From NCBI GenBank assembly GCA_963707135.1, contig CAVPOY010000005.1:27175-91174 (forward strand): DNA of 64,000 bases. The letters are read 5' to 3'. Below are positions 8,970 through 18,571 of the stretch, piece after piece. This stretch comes from JBGSTR01 sp963707135. GTDB taxonomy: Bacteria; Pseudomonadota; Gammaproteobacteria; Chromatiales; Chromatiaceae. The stretch's first letter is position 1, and each line of letters opens with the position of its first letter. The translations under genes were made by a program, and so were the position numbers. The notes under the pieces are model-generated. The model worked only from the letters and a program-made list of their open reading frames with translations, searched no databases and was not told where the DNA came from.

Positions 8970-9692
8970 CTACCAGGCAACGTCGTCCAGCGCCTCTTCA
9001 CCCGTGTAGGTGGTGAGGTCTTCCTTACGCAGCGGGTTGTCGGCCCGGACCAGCTCTTCGGCATCGATGTGGATGCGCGTCTTGCGGCGCGGCAGGTAGT
9101 GGTTCGCCGGCCGGGTGCCCCACTCGGGCATCAGCTGGTAGCCGCCCTGCTCACGGATGGCGATCGATACCTCCGAGTCGGGGTCGTGGACGTCGCCAAA
9201 CAGCCGCGCGCCGGTCGGGCAGGCCAGCACACACGCGGGCTTGCGCTCGCGTTCCGGAAGGGCCTGGTCGGTAATCCGGTCGATGCAGAGCGTGCACTTT
9301 TTCATCACCCGTTGCTGCTCGTCCACCTCCCGGGCACCGTAGGGACAGGCCCACGAGCAGTACTTGCAGCCGATGCATTTGTCGTAGTCGACCAGCACGA
9401 CGCCGTTGTCGCGGCGTTTGTAGGACGCCCCGGTCGGACAGACCGGCACGCAGGGCGGCTCCTCGCAATGCAGGCAGCTCTTCGGAAAATGCACCGTCTC
9501 GGTATGGGGGAAGGTGCCGACCTCAAAGGTCTGGACGCGATTGAAGAAGGTACCGGTCGGGTTCGCCTCATAGGGGTTACGGTCCGTCAGGGGACCCGCC
9601 CAACCGGACGTGTTCCACTGCTTGCACGAGGTCACGCAGGCGTGACAGCCAACGCAGACGTTGAGATCGATGACCAAAGCCAGCTGAGTCAT
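8970..9692 (-). CDS. soeB: Four-cluster ferredoxin subunit of sulfite dehydrogenase (SoeB)
   Basis: 240 residues, DmsB/NrfC-like. Four cysteine groups are visible: CVGCHACVTSC near the N-terminus, CLHCEEPPCVPVC, CIGCKYCSWAC, and CTLCIDR with CVLAC. This predicts four [4Fe-4S] clusters passing electrons from the molybdoprotein to the membrane anchor. The ATG at 9692 gives the conserved MTQLALVID start; an upstream extension is unlikely. No Tat signal is present, consistent with a cytoplasmic location. Co-oriented with soeA, the DUF2750 gene and soeC. Confidence 0.83.
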   Translation of the reverse strand: MTQLALVIDLNVCVGCHACVTSCKQWNTSGWAGPLTDRNPYEANPTGTFFNRVQTFEVGTFPHTETVHFPKSCLHCEEPPCVPVCPTGASYKRRDNGVVLVDYDKCIGCKYCSWACPYGAREVDEQQRVMKKCTLCIDRITDQALPERERKPACVLACPTGARLFGDVHDPDSEVSIAIREQGGYQLMPEWGTRPANHYLPRRKTRIHIDAEELVRADNPLRKEDLTTYTGEEALDDVAW

Positions 9693-9751
9693 AACGGCAG
9701 CTCGTCTCCTGTCGCGGTCGGGCGGAACGGACCGACGTCCGCCGATACCGG

Positions 9752-10126
9752 TCACTCCTCGGACTGAAACGCCTCGCCCAGAAGCTCCTCGGCCAGCTCG
9801 TAGGGCTCCACCTCCAGTCCCGAGAGGTCGGCGTCCCAATTGGTTCCCACCAGCACCCCGTCCTCGCTCATACCGGCGAGCCAGGTGTCGACGAAGAGGT
9901 CCAGGTCCAGGCTCGCCGGGGCATAGTCCGCCCAGTCGTCGGTGCAGTGGACACGGGCATCCGCCTCATCGGACCAGAAGGGGTAGACCTCCGTGTCCTC
10001 GTACTCGTTGGAGTCGCACACGGCCCAGCCGCGACTGGACTGCAGGCCCCAGACGACGCCGCTCGCCTTCACGTCGCGCACGAAACGGTCATGGTTTTCT
10101 TGGGGGTCGGATGTGAGGTCCGTCAT
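9752..10126 (-). CDS. DUF2750-family protein inside the soe gene group
   Basis: 124-residue soluble acidic protein. The sequence ...VWGLQSSRGWAVCDS... EVYPFWSDEADA... LFVDTWLAGM... DGVLVGTNWD... GLEVEPYELAEELL matches the DUF2750 pattern (aromatic and Trp-rich, short). The ATG at 10126 is chosen because homology begins there; the longer in-frame extension overlaps the soeA 3' end. It lies about 100 bases after soeA and 59 before soeB on the same strand, so it is probably co-transcribed. The family has no known function; an assembly or chaperone role for the molybdoenzyme is only a guess. Confidence 0.8.
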   Translation of the reverse strand: MTDLTSDPQENHDRFVRDVKASGVVWGLQSSRGWAVCDSNEYEDTEVYPFWSDEADARVHCTDDWADYAPASLDLDLFVDTWLAGMSEDGVLVGTNWDADLSGLEVEPYELAEELLGEAFQSEE

Positions 10127-10224
10127 GTCTGCACCTTGCGTCGCGCTGTCGCACTGATTGCCAACCGGGTCACCGAGTCTCGGGAACAGACCGGACGGAT
10201 GTCCGGCGCCCCGAAACGCCGTCG

Positions 10225-13119
10225 TCACTTTCTCGGGAAGACTCCCGCAACATACGCCTGCCAGCGTGCTCGCGGTCGCTCCTGGCCGGGCACACGCGGC
10301 ATCGGGGCAAACTGGGGCTCGGTGATGGACGGTTCGCTGGGCTGCGCCTTGTAGACCCTCACGCGCACGTCGAACCATGCCGCCTGGCCGGTGACGGGGT
10401 CGGAGTTGGAGACATGCTCGCCGCACTCGTTCGGAGGCAGCTCCTCGGCGATCAGATGGTTTAGCAGAAAACCCTTTTGGGATTCATCCGCCTTCGCCGA
10501 CAGCCCCCAGGCGCCGGCCGCCTTGCCGATCGCATTCCAGGTCCAGACCGTGCCCGGCTCGACCGCCTCGGAGAATCGGCACATGCAGCGCAACCGGCCA
10601 TGGGCGGATTCGACCCAGATCCAATCGCCGTCGTCGAAGCCGTTCGCGGCGCCCACCCGTGGATTGACGAACAGGTAGTTGTGGCTGTGGATCTGACGAA
10701 GCCAGGCGTTCTGGCTGTCCCAGGAGTGGTACATGGCCATCGGTCGTTGGGTCAGGGCATTCAGCGGATAACGCTGGGTGTCCGTCAGGCGCGTCTCCAG
10801 CGGCTCGTAGTAAAACGGCAGCGGGTCGAAGTAGGTCTCGACGCGCCGCCGCAGCCGCTCCGGCGGTCGGCGGCCGGGCCGCTTGCCCTGGGCGGCCAGC
10901 CGGAATCGTTGCAGAACCTCCGAGTACAGGTTCAAGCCAATGGGCTCCGCGTAGCGGGTCATGCCGTGGGCGCGCGCCCAGTGCAGATAGCCCTTGTTCC
11001 AATTGCGCATGTACTGGTAGCTGCGCGGCAGCTCGTGGTGATAGAAGCAGCCGTGGTTGGCGTACATCTCCCACTGGCGAGGATTCGGCTCGCCCTTCAG
11101 GAACTTCTCGCCGCCCTTGCCGCGCCAGCCGGCCAGAAAGCCGATCCCGGAGCCTGGCGAGGTCTCGTAGTTGACGATGAAGTCCGGATAGTCGCGATAC
11201 TTGCGGCTGCCGTCTTCCTTGACGAACGCCGGCAGGCCCAACCGTGTACCCAGCTCTATCAGTACCTCCTGGAAGGGTTTGCACTCGCCTTTCGGGGGCA
11301 ACACCGGAATGCGCACCGAGTCCACGGGGCCGTCAAACTCGGAGATGGGTCGGTCCAGCATGGAAAGCACGTCGTGGCGCTCGAGGTAGCTGGTGTCCGG
11401 CAGGACCAGGTCCGCGAAGGCAACCGTCTCGGAGGCAAAGGTGTCGCAAACGACCAGGAAGGGAATCCTGTACTCCCCGTCCTCGCCCTTGTCGGTCAGC
11501 ATCCGGCGGACCTCGACCGTGTTCATCGACGAGTTCCAGGCCATGTTGGCCATGAACAACAGTAGGGTGTCGATCGGGTACGGGTCACCGCGCCACGCGT
11601 TGGTGATCACGTTGTGCATCAGGCCGTGCACCGCCAGCGGGTACTCCCAGGAGAACGCCTTGTCGATGCGCACCGGCTCGCCCTGCTCGTCGACGAACAG
11701 GTCCTCGGGCTTCCCGGGCCAGCCGAGAGGCATCCCGTCCAGCGGCGTATCGGGCCGCACGCCGTCGGGACCGTTCGGCGGTTTAGGGCAGGGCGGGATC
11801 GGGCGTGGGAACGGGGCCTTGTGACGAAACCCGCCGGGGCGGTCGATGGTGCCCAGGATGGTCATCAGGATGCCGAGCGCGCGAATGGTCTGAAAACCGT
11901 TGCTGTGCGCGGCCATGCCGCGCATGGCGTGGAAGGCCACCGGGTTGCCCGTCACCGAGTCGTGCTCGTTGTCCCAGCAATCGGTCCAGGGGATCGGCAG
12001 CTCGATCTTCTGGTCTCGGGCCGTGACGCCCATTTCGTGGGCCAGACGCCGGATGGTCTCGGCCGGGATGCCGGTGATTCCGGCCGCCCACTCCGGCGTA
12101 TAGGCCTCGACGCGCTCCTTCAGCAGCTGGAACCCCGGTTTGACCGACGTGCCGTCATCCAGCGTGTAGCTGCCCATCAGGCGGGGCTCGGCGCCTGGGG
12201 TATGGGTTCCGATCGGCCCGATCTCCCGGTCCCACCAGAGCTTGTTCTCCGGATCGAAGCAGCCTTCCTCGACGTGCATCTCGACGCGATGGAACAGGCC
12301 ATGATCGGCGCGCTCGGGGTCATCGACCACCAACTCCGCCGCGTTGGTGTACTGGATCAGAAAGTCGCGGTCGTACAGGCCGAGCTTGATGATCTCGTGA
12401 ATGATGGCGAGCAGCAGCGCCCCGTCGGTGCCCGGCTTGATCGGCACCCATTCATCGGCTATGGCCGAGTAGCCGGTGCGAATCGGGTTGATCGAGACGA
12501 AGCGTCCACCGCGGCGCTTGAACTTGGATATCGCGATCTTGAGCGGGTTGGAATGGTGGTCCTCGGCGGTGCCGATCATCACGAACAGCTTCGCGCGGTC
12601 CAGGTCCGGTCCGCCGAACTCCCAGAAGGACCCGCCGATGGTGTAGATGAGTCCGGCGGCCATGTTGACCGAGCAGAAGCCGCCGTGGGCCGCATAATTC
12701 GGCGTGCCGTACTGCTTTGCGAACAGGCCGGTGAGGGCCTGCATCTGATCGCGGCCGGTGAACAGCGCGAAACGCTTCGGGTCCTCGGCGCGGATAGCGG
12801 CGAGTCGTTCCGCGAGCATCCGGAAGGCCTCGTCCCAGGAAATCGCCTCGAATTCCGACCGGCCCCGCTCCGCCCCGGCCTTGCGCCGCAGCGGCCGCGT
12901 CAGGCGTCCCGGCGAGTACTGCTTCATGATCCCGGACGAACCCTTCGCGCAGATCACCCCGCGATTCAGCGGATGGTCCGGGTTGCCTTCGATAAAGCGC
13001 ACCTCGCCGTCGCGCAGGTGCACCCGGATGCCGCAGCGGCAGGCGCACATGTAGCAGGTGGTCTCCGTGACCTCGACCCGTCCGACGTCTCCGTCCGAGT
13101 GGCTGGCAGGGTCCTGCAT
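10225..13119 (-). CDS. soeA: Molybdopterin oxidoreductase catalytic subunit of sulfite dehydrogenase (SoeA)
   Basis: 964 residues, DMSO-reductase superfamily. The N-terminal cluster-binding cysteines are CYMCACRCG near residue 22 and VICAKG near 55. MoCo-binding stretches include FEAISWDEAF, YGTPNYAAHGGFCSVN and a C-terminal molydopterin dinucleotide-binding domain (LNALTQRPMAMYHSWDSQNAWLRQ). There is no Tat signal peptide, which argues for the cytoplasmic sulfite dehydrogenase SoeA rather than periplasmic reductases. It heads the group soeA-DUF2750-soeB-soeC. Substrate assignment rests on subunit order, size and the missing Tat signal; tetrathionate- or polysulfide-type enzymes are less likely alternatives. 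Confidence 0.85.
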   Translation of the reverse strand: MQDPASHSDGDVGRVEVTETTCYMCACRCGIRVHLRDGEVRFIEGNPDHPLNRGVICAKGSSGIMKQYSPGRLTRPLRRKAGAERGRSEFEAISWDEAFRMLAERLAAIRAEDPKRFALFTGRDQMQALTGLFAKQYGTPNYAAHGGFCSVNMAAGLIYTIGGSFWEFGGPDLDRAKLFVMIGTAEDHHSNPLKIAISKFKRRGGRFVSINPIRTGYSAIADEWVPIKPGTDGALLLAIIHEIIKLGLYDRDFLIQYTNAAELVVDDPERADHGLFHRVEMHVEEGCFDPENKLWWDREIGPIGTHTPGAEPRLMGSYTLDDGTSVKPGFQLLKERVEAYTPEWAAGITGIPAETIRRLAHEMGVTARDQKIELPIPWTDCWDNEHDSVTGNPVAFHAMRGMAAHSNGFQTIRALGILMTILGTIDRPGGFRHKAPFPRPIPPCPKPPNGPDGVRPDTPLDGMPLGWPGKPEDLFVDEQGEPVRIDKAFSWEYPLAVHGLMHNVITNAWRGDPYPIDTLLLFMANMAWNSSMNTVEVRRMLTDKGEDGEYRIPFLVVCDTFASETVAFADLVLPDTSYLERHDVLSMLDRPISEFDGPVDSVRIPVLPPKGECKPFQEVLIELGTRLGLPAFVKEDGSRKYRDYPDFIVNYETSPGSGIGFLAGWRGKGGEKFLKGEPNPRQWEMYANHGCFYHHELPRSYQYMRNWNKGYLHWARAHGMTRYAEPIGLNLYSEVLQRFRLAAQGKRPGRRPPERLRRRVETYFDPLPFYYEPLETRLTDTQRYPLNALTQRPMAMYHSWDSQNAWLRQIHSHNYLFVNPRVGAANGFDDGDWIWVESAHGRLRCMCRFSEAVEPGTVWTWNAIGKAAGAWGLSAKADESQKGFLLNHLIAEELPPNECGEHVSNSDPVTGQAAWFDVRVRVYKAQPSEPSITEPQFAPMPRVPGQERPRARWQAYVAGVFPRK

Positions 13120-13834
13120 GGCGGGGCCTTCTTTGGAAGCGCGAAATGCTTCAGTACATTCTAATTTTCTTTATTCAATGATTACAAATCCGCGCCCACC
13201 CGGATCGCTGCCTCGACAGCCGAATCCGCGCCGAAGGTCCTTCGTCGGATGGTTCCCCTCACCCTGGATCTCCGGTGACCGGGGCGGACCCGTCCGGTGC
13301 CCGTCAATCTTACCGGGCGGGCGGCATTTGCTCCGAATTGATGTTTCCACCTCATCCGCAGCGCCGTTTGCCGGTGGTCCTGCCGGTACGCAGGCCACCC
13401 CCGCGCACCGACGGTGTGCGATATTTGCCTGGCCCCGGCGTTGTCCGGACCACCTCTACGACCAACGGATGACCCGGATACCGCTGGTCGTATCCCCGGC
13501 GTAGGAGCCGACTCCGGATCGCCCGCAAAAAAAAGACCTCTGCTCCTCTGGCGCAAGGTCAGAAACTGAGTACATTTACACGATCCCGACGAGGACAGCC
13601 GCTGCGGTGTCGTTGCCGCGCGACGATCCAAGATTGAGGATGTCCGGCCCGTGCTCCCGCCCCCGGACCGTCACTCGCCTTCCGCGTCAACACCTCCCCG
13701 CTTCCCAGGCTTTCGGGGTGCGAGTCGATCGGCCGCAAGGCCGGATCGAGGGTTGTAACCGACGGCCAGGCAGTGGGGGACAAAACCTCGGCGCATGGCC
13801 AAGGTCCGTTGCCTCTTATTCGAGAACAACCGCA
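13120..13834. other. Long divergent intergenic region between soeA and the Na/Pi transporter gene
   Basis: About 715 bases with no convincing gene; the open frames here lack family features. AT-rich stretches lie just upstream of soeA (around 13150-13185). An octamer AGTACATT occurs near 13155 and again near 13569. A terminator-like hairpin pointing to the minus strand lies at 13527-13560. Promoters for both divergent genes must lie here, but I cannot place them with confidence. Confidence 0.6.
13527..13560 (-). terminator. Possible rho-independent terminator or attenuator upstream of soeA
   Basis: Read on the minus strand, GACCT pairs with AGGTC across a 16-base loop, followed immediately by eight T. 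The stem is only five perfect pairs, so strength is doubtful. No minus-strand gene ends here. If real it would end a short leader transcript directed at soeA about 400 bases downstream. Confidence 0.35.
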
Positions 13835-15616
13835 ATGCCCCTGCATCCATTTCTCGCCACTCCCAAGGCTCGCTGGCTCCTGCTCTCGATCATGCTCGGC
13901 GCGATCGTTGCCCCAGCCGCTGCCGCTGGGGAGAGCGGCGGCGATATCGACTGGAGCGTCATGATCGTCGGTCTGCTCGGCGGTCTCGCCCTGTTCCTTT
14001 ATGGAATGGACATGATGGCCGACGCCCTCAAGGCAGTCGCCGGCGAGCGCATGAAGAACATCCTCGCGAAGCTCACGACCAACCGCTACATGGGCGCGGT
14101 GACCGGAGCCTTCGTAACGGCGATCATCCAGTCCTCGTCCGTAACCACCGTGCTTGTCGTCGGCTTCATCACCGCCGGGCTGATGTCACTCGCCCAGTCC
14201 ATCGGCGTGATCATGGGGGCCAACATCGGGACGACCATCACCGCCCAGATCGTGGCCTTCAAGGTCACGAAGGCGGCGCTGCTGATGGTCGCCATCGGTT
14301 TCGGAATGCTGTTCGTTTCGAAGAACGAAAAGACCAAGAAGTACGGTGCGATGCTGATGGGCCTGGGCCTGATCTTCTTCGGGATGAACGTCATGGGCGA
14401 ATCCATGCAGCCCCTGCGGAGCTACCAGCCCTTCCTGGATCTGATGCAGACCATGGATAACCCCATCGTAGGCGTGCTGATTGCCGCCGCGTTCACCGCG
14501 ATCATCCAGTCCTCGTCCGCCACCACCGGTATCGTCATCGTCATGGCATCCCAGGGGTTCATCAGCCTGCAGGCCGGCATCGCCCTGGCATTCGGCGCCA
14601 ATATCGGGACCTGCGCCACGGCGCTCCTCGCCGTCATCGGCAAACCCAGGGAAGCCGTGCGGGCCGCCATGGTCCACCTGATGTTCAACGTCGCGGGTGT
14701 CATCATCTGGCTGCCCCTGATCGGGTTTCTGGCCGCGGCGGTCACCGCGGTATCGCCGGCCTACCCGGACCTGTCCGGCTCCGCGCGCCTGGCCGCTGAA
14801 ACGCCCCGCCAGATCGCCAACGCCCACACCTTTTTCAACGTCGCAAACACGCTCATCTTCATCTGGTTCACCAACGCCATTGCCAGACTCGTGGAGCGCC
14901 TGATCCCGGACAGACCGTTAGAAGAGCCCGACTTTATCGTCCGTCCGAAATTCCTCAACGAAGAGCTGCTGGGGACCCCGGCCTTTGCGCTGGATCGGGT
15001 GCGGCTGGAGATCCTGCACATGGGCGAGACGGTGCATGAAATGCTGGAGCGGATCATGCCGGCCATCATCGCCGGCGACCGCGAAGGGCTCGAGGCGGTC
15101 AGGCGCATGGACGATGCGGTCGACATACTCTACGCCGCGACCGTCGAATACCTGGGAAAGATCAGCAAGCAGCCCCTGTCCGAGGACGAGATGAAGGAAT
15201 TCCTCCGTCTGATGGAGGCCGTGATCAACCTGGAGAACATAGGCGACATCGTCGAGACCAACCTGGTTGTCCTGGGTTACGACCGTATCGATCAGTCGAT
15301 CGCGGTCAGCCCGCTGACCCAGGAGGTGCTAAACAGCTTCCAGGCGGCCATCACCAAGGCCGTCCAGGCCGCTGTCGTGGCGGTCGCCCAACGCAGCGAG
15401 ACCGCGGCCCAGACCGTTGTCGGTATGAAGAGCGAGATCAACCGTATCGCGGACTCCGCCGCGCTCCATGAGACCCGCCGCCTGGTCGCGGAGGAGCCGA
15501 ACCGAATCCCGGCCTATACGCTCGAGGTCGATATCATTGAGAAACAGAAGCGTATCTACTATTTTGCCAAGCGCATGGCGAAGACGGTGTTGCCCGAGGC
15601 GGTACGGACGGAGTAG
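13835..15616 (+). CDS. Na/Pi cotransporter family protein with PhoU-like C-terminal domain
   Basis: 593 residues. After a signal or leader helix, the membrane part holds two inverted repeats, each with the family motif QSSS (AIIQSSSVTTV near residue 95 and AIIQSSSATTG near 225). The C-terminal about 150 residues are soluble and helical, resembling PhoU (VHEMLERIMPAIIAGDREGLEAVRRMDDAVD). This architecture is the NptA/YjbB type that moves phosphate with sodium across the inner membrane. The ATG at 13835 is chosen because the upstream in-frame extension is unrelated low-complexity sequence. No pho-regulon gene lies nearby. Confidence 0.87.
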   Translation: MPLHPFLATPKARWLLLSIMLGAIVAPAAAAGESGGDIDWSVMIVGLLGGLALFLYGMDMMADALKAVAGERMKNILAKLTTNRYMGAVTGAFVTAIIQSSSVTTVLVVGFITAGLMSLAQSIGVIMGANIGTTITAQIVAFKVTKAALLMVAIGFGMLFVSKNEKTKKYGAMLMGLGLIFFGMNVMGESMQPLRSYQPFLDLMQTMDNPIVGVLIAAAFTAIIQSSSATTGIVIVMASQGFISLQAGIALAFGANIGTCATALLAVIGKPREAVRAAMVHLMFNVAGVIIWLPLIGFLAAAVTAVSPAYPDLSGSARLAAETPRQIANAHTFFNVANTLIFIWFTNAIARLVERLIPDRPLEEPDFIVRPKFLNEELLGTPAFALDRVRLEILHMGETVHEMLERIMPAIIAGDREGLEAVRRMDDAVDILYAATVEYLGKISKQPLSEDEMKEFLRLMEAVINLENIGDIVETNLVVLGYDRIDQSIAVSPLTQEVLNSFQAAITKAVQAAVVAVAQRSETAAQTVVGMKSEINRIADSAALHETRRLVAEEPNRIPAYTLEVDIIEKQKRIYYFAKRMAKTVLPEAVRTE

Positions 15617-15851
15617 TGGACGATCGGTTCCGCCGGCCCCCGAAGAGGCGACGCGGACTTGGGAGTAGATGGCGATCGCCCCCATCGCGGCGTCAATGGA
15701 GAACAATTAGGAGTGGATGCGGCAGGAGTCGTGCCGCGGGCGCCGGGTAGACGGTAGCCGAAGACTCTAGCGTCGAGGCCGGGGCCCTGAGGACTCGGCG
15801 CGATGCAACAGGTAAGCCCATGAACAAGTTGGTGAGCATGCTCGTATTGTT

Positions 15852-16052
15852 GTGCCAGGGTTGGAAATGATCGCGCTATGGACGGTCATGATTTTCTTGT
15901 TGATTGAGGCGGCACTGCACGGGTCAACGTCCAACCTGGTCGCCGACATCATGGCACGCGGTGATGTCCACCCGATTTCCCTGATTGTCGGTGGAGCGTT
16001 TTTTTTGCTGACCAGCGTCGCGCTCGCTATCGCCACGCTGCGCAATCTGTAG
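15852..16052 (+). CDS. Small two-helix membrane protein, hypothetical
   Basis: At most 66 residues from GTG; an ATG at 15867 would give 61. Two hydrophobic segments are visible, MIALWTVMIFLLIEAAL and ISLIVGGAFFLLTSVALAIA, separated by a short polar loop containing DVHP. I do not recognise the family. A longer opposite-strand frame covers the same bases but has no membrane or domain character and is probably a shadow. The hydrophobic pattern supports this strand, but existence as a gene is not certain. Confidence 0.5.
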   Translation: MPGLEMIALWTVMIFLLIEAALHGSTSNLVADIMARGDVHPISLIVGGAFFLLTSVALAIATLRNL

Positions 16053-16258
16053 GGCTCCTCGAACGGAACCGCGAGGCGTGCCGCGGAGCGGCCGTCCGCG
16101 TTCTCCGGCGCAAGCCCGTTCCCGACGGCTGCACCGCGCGCTAGCGCCTCGAACGCTTCGACCCACCAGATCGCTGACCCGGCATCTGGATCGCGGCCGA
16201 CCTCCGCGATAATCGGCGACGCCATACATCCTTCTAGCCCCCCGCGGGAGAGCCAGCA

Positions 16259-18514
16259 GTGACCGCGTACCCCACCACCGCCCGCCGGCAGTGTCTCCGG
16301 CTGTTCCTGCTCCTGATTACTGGCTTGTCGCTAGGGTTTCCGGCCCCGCCCGCGTCCGCGGCGGACCGACCCAGCATCGGTCTTGCACTGTCGGGTGGCG
16401 GGGCCCGCGGTGCCGCGCACATCGGCGTGCTGCGACTGATCGAGCGGCTCGGAGTCCCGGTCGACTATGTCGCCGGGACCTCGATGGGCGCCGTCGTCGG
16501 TGGGCTGTACGCGATGGGCATGTCGCCGGACCAGATCGAGGCGACCATCGAGGAGATCGACTGGGACGGCATCTTCCGCGACGAGCCTCCACGCGCCGAC
16601 CGCCGGATGCGCCGTAAACTCGACGATCGCACGTTCCTGGTAGAAAGCAAGCCCGGGGTCGTGGAGAGCGACCGCAAGGTGAACCTGGTCCCGGCACTGA
16701 TCCAGGGCCAGAAGCTAGAGCTGGCCCTGCGCAAATACACGCTGCCGGCCACCGGGGTAGAGGACTTCGACGACCTGCGCATCCCGTTCCGGGCAGTCGC
16801 GACGGACATTGTCACCGGCGGGACCGTGGTCCTCGGCGAAGGGGACCTGACCGGGGCCATCCGCGCGAGCATGGCGGTGCCGGCGGTGTTCGCGCCGGTG
16901 GAGATCGGAGACCGACTACTGGTGGATGGCGGACTCGCCATGAACCTGCCGGTCAGCGTCGTGCGGGACATGGGCGCCGACATAGTTATCGCGGTCGACG
17001 TCGGTGGGCCGAGACGCGAGCGCGAGGAAATAACCGATGTGCTGCAGATGCTGGACCAGATCGCGAGCCTGGCGACCTGGCGCAGCACCGAGGAACAGAT
17101 TGCCACCCTGAAAGGCCGCGACGTGCTGATCGTACCGCCGCTCGGAAGGAAGGTACTGGCCGGCGACTTCAACAAGATGGTCGAGGCGATCTCTATCGGC
17201 GAGCAGGGGGCCTCGACCCGACGCTTCGAGCTCCGCCACCTCGCCCTTCCGCCCGAGCGGTACGCGGCCTACCGGGCGGCGAACCGCCCGCCGGACTACC
17301 GCGCGCCGACGATCGATTATGTCCGGGTCGAGAACCGCTCCCGACTGGCCCCGGAGGTCCTGGAGAGCCGACTGGACATCCGACCCGGAGAACTGCTGGA
17401 CCCCGTCGCACTGGACTCGCAGCTGGCGACCATCTATGACCAGGACAACTTCGAGAACGTCCGTTACCGGATCGAGCAGCAGGACGGCCGAACCGGCGTC
17501 GTGGTCACCGCTAACGAGAAATCCTGGGGCACCAGCTCTCTGCAGGGGGGCATGGAGCTATCCTCGACCACCGGCGGCGACTCCATGTTCAACATCGGCG
17601 CCGCCTACACGATGGCGCCGCTGAATCAGTGGAACGGGGAGTGGCGGACCCTGTTTCGCGTCGGCGAGGAGCCCGGCATCTTCACCGAGATCTACCAGCC
17701 CCTCGACCCCGGCGAGCGCTGGTACCTGCAAGGCGGCGTCGGCTATCTGTCCGATAACCTGCGCCTGTTCGCGTCCTCCTCGGACAAGAATCCCATCGCC
17801 GAATATCAGCTCTCACGCGCCGGCGGAGGGGTCGAGCTCGGACGCAACCTCGGGAACTGGGGGCGCCTGGGTCTGCGTTATTCCAGATTCGTCGGCGATG
17901 CGGACGTCCGCGTCGCCGACCCGTCATTCCAGGGATTCGATTTCGATATCGGCCAGATCGGGCTCCAGTTCTATCTGGATACCCTCGACAGCCTCGACTT
18001 CCCGCGCAAGGGTTGGGCGGGCAGCCTGTTGGCGCTCGGCTCGCGCAAAGACCTGGGAGCCTCCAGCGACTACGATCAGGGCAGTCTCTCGCTGCTGCAC
18101 GCGCTGAGCTGGGACCGCAACAGCCTGCTGGCGGGGCTCGAGCTGGGGGGCAGCTTCGGAGGCGAGGCCCCGCCGCAGGCCCTGTTCCGGCTGGGCGGCT
18201 TCCTGAACCTGTCCGGGTTCAACCAGCGCGAGCTGTCCGGATCCAACGTCGGAATTGCCCGCGGCATCTATCTGCGCGACCTGGGTACCGGGCTGGTCAA
18301 GACCTATGCCGGGGCATCGCTTGAGCTCGGCAACGTCTGGCCACAACGCGGCGACATCCGCTTCGACAACAGCCTGCTGGCGGGCAGCCTCTTCGTCGGA
18401 GCGGATACCTTACTGGGACCGCTATACCTGGGCTACGGTTACGCGGAGGGCGGTCACGACGCCCTTTACCTGATTCTGGGTCGCCCCTGGCTGGAGCCTG
18501 TTCGCGGGTGGTGA
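16259..18514 (+). CDS. Patatin-like phospholipase with POTRA and Omp85-type barrel (PlpD-like)
   Basis: 751 residues. Signal peptide ending in ASA near residue 34, then a patatin domain with the oxyanion loop GGGARG, nucleophile motif GTSMG near residue 77 and catalytic Asp in VDGG near 222. A POTRA-like segment follows (VENRSRLAPEVLESRLDIRPGELLD, about 345-410). The last about 300 residues have alternating aromatic strand character ending in GRPWLEPVRGW, typical of Omp85/BamA-like barrels. This is type Vd autotransporter architecture, exporting a lipase domain through its own barrel. The start is GTG. No genetic partner is adjacent. Confidence 0.88.
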   Translation: MTAYPTTARRQCLRLFLLLITGLSLGFPAPPASAADRPSIGLALSGGGARGAAHIGVLRLIERLGVPVDYVAGTSMGAVVGGLYAMGMSPDQIEATIEEIDWDGIFRDEPPRADRRMRRKLDDRTFLVESKPGVVESDRKVNLVPALIQGQKLELALRKYTLPATGVEDFDDLRIPFRAVATDIVTGGTVVLGEGDLTGAIRASMAVPAVFAPVEIGDRLLVDGGLAMNLPVSVVRDMGADIVIAVDVGGPRREREEITDVLQMLDQIASLATWRSTEEQIATLKGRDVLIVPPLGRKVLAGDFNKMVEAISIGEQGASTRRFELRHLALPPERYAAYRAANRPPDYRAPTIDYVRVENRSRLAPEVLESRLDIRPGELLDPVALDSQLATIYDQDNFENVRYRIEQQDGRTGVVVTANEKSWGTSSLQGGMELSSTTGGDSMFNIGAAYTMAPLNQWNGEWRTLFRVGEEPGIFTEIYQPLDPGERWYLQGGVGYLSDNLRLFASSSDKNPIAEYQLSRAGGGVELGRNLGNWGRLGLRYSRFVGDADVRVADPSFQGFDFDIGQIGLQFYLDTLDSLDFPRKGWAGSLLALGSRKDLGASSDYDQGSLSLLHALSWDRNSLLAGLELGGSFGGEAPPQALFRLGGFLNLSGFNQRELSGSNVGIARGIYLRDLGTGLVKTYAGASLELGNVWPQRGDIRFDNSLLAGSLFVGADTLLGPLYLGYGYAEGGHDALYLILGRPWLEPVRGW

Positions 18515-18571
18515 GGTTCGTCCGAGACCATGTCAGAACCGCGGGCCGCCACCGTTCCGACCGGTGTCTGA

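Noticed and set aside
11614..13164. 516-residue plus-strand frame over soeA
   Set aside because: Antisense to a full-length molybdoenzyme gene; only long because of high GC content.
15767..16225. 152-residue minus-strand frame
   Set aside because: No domain or signal character; it overlaps a plus-strand frame with clear membrane helices.
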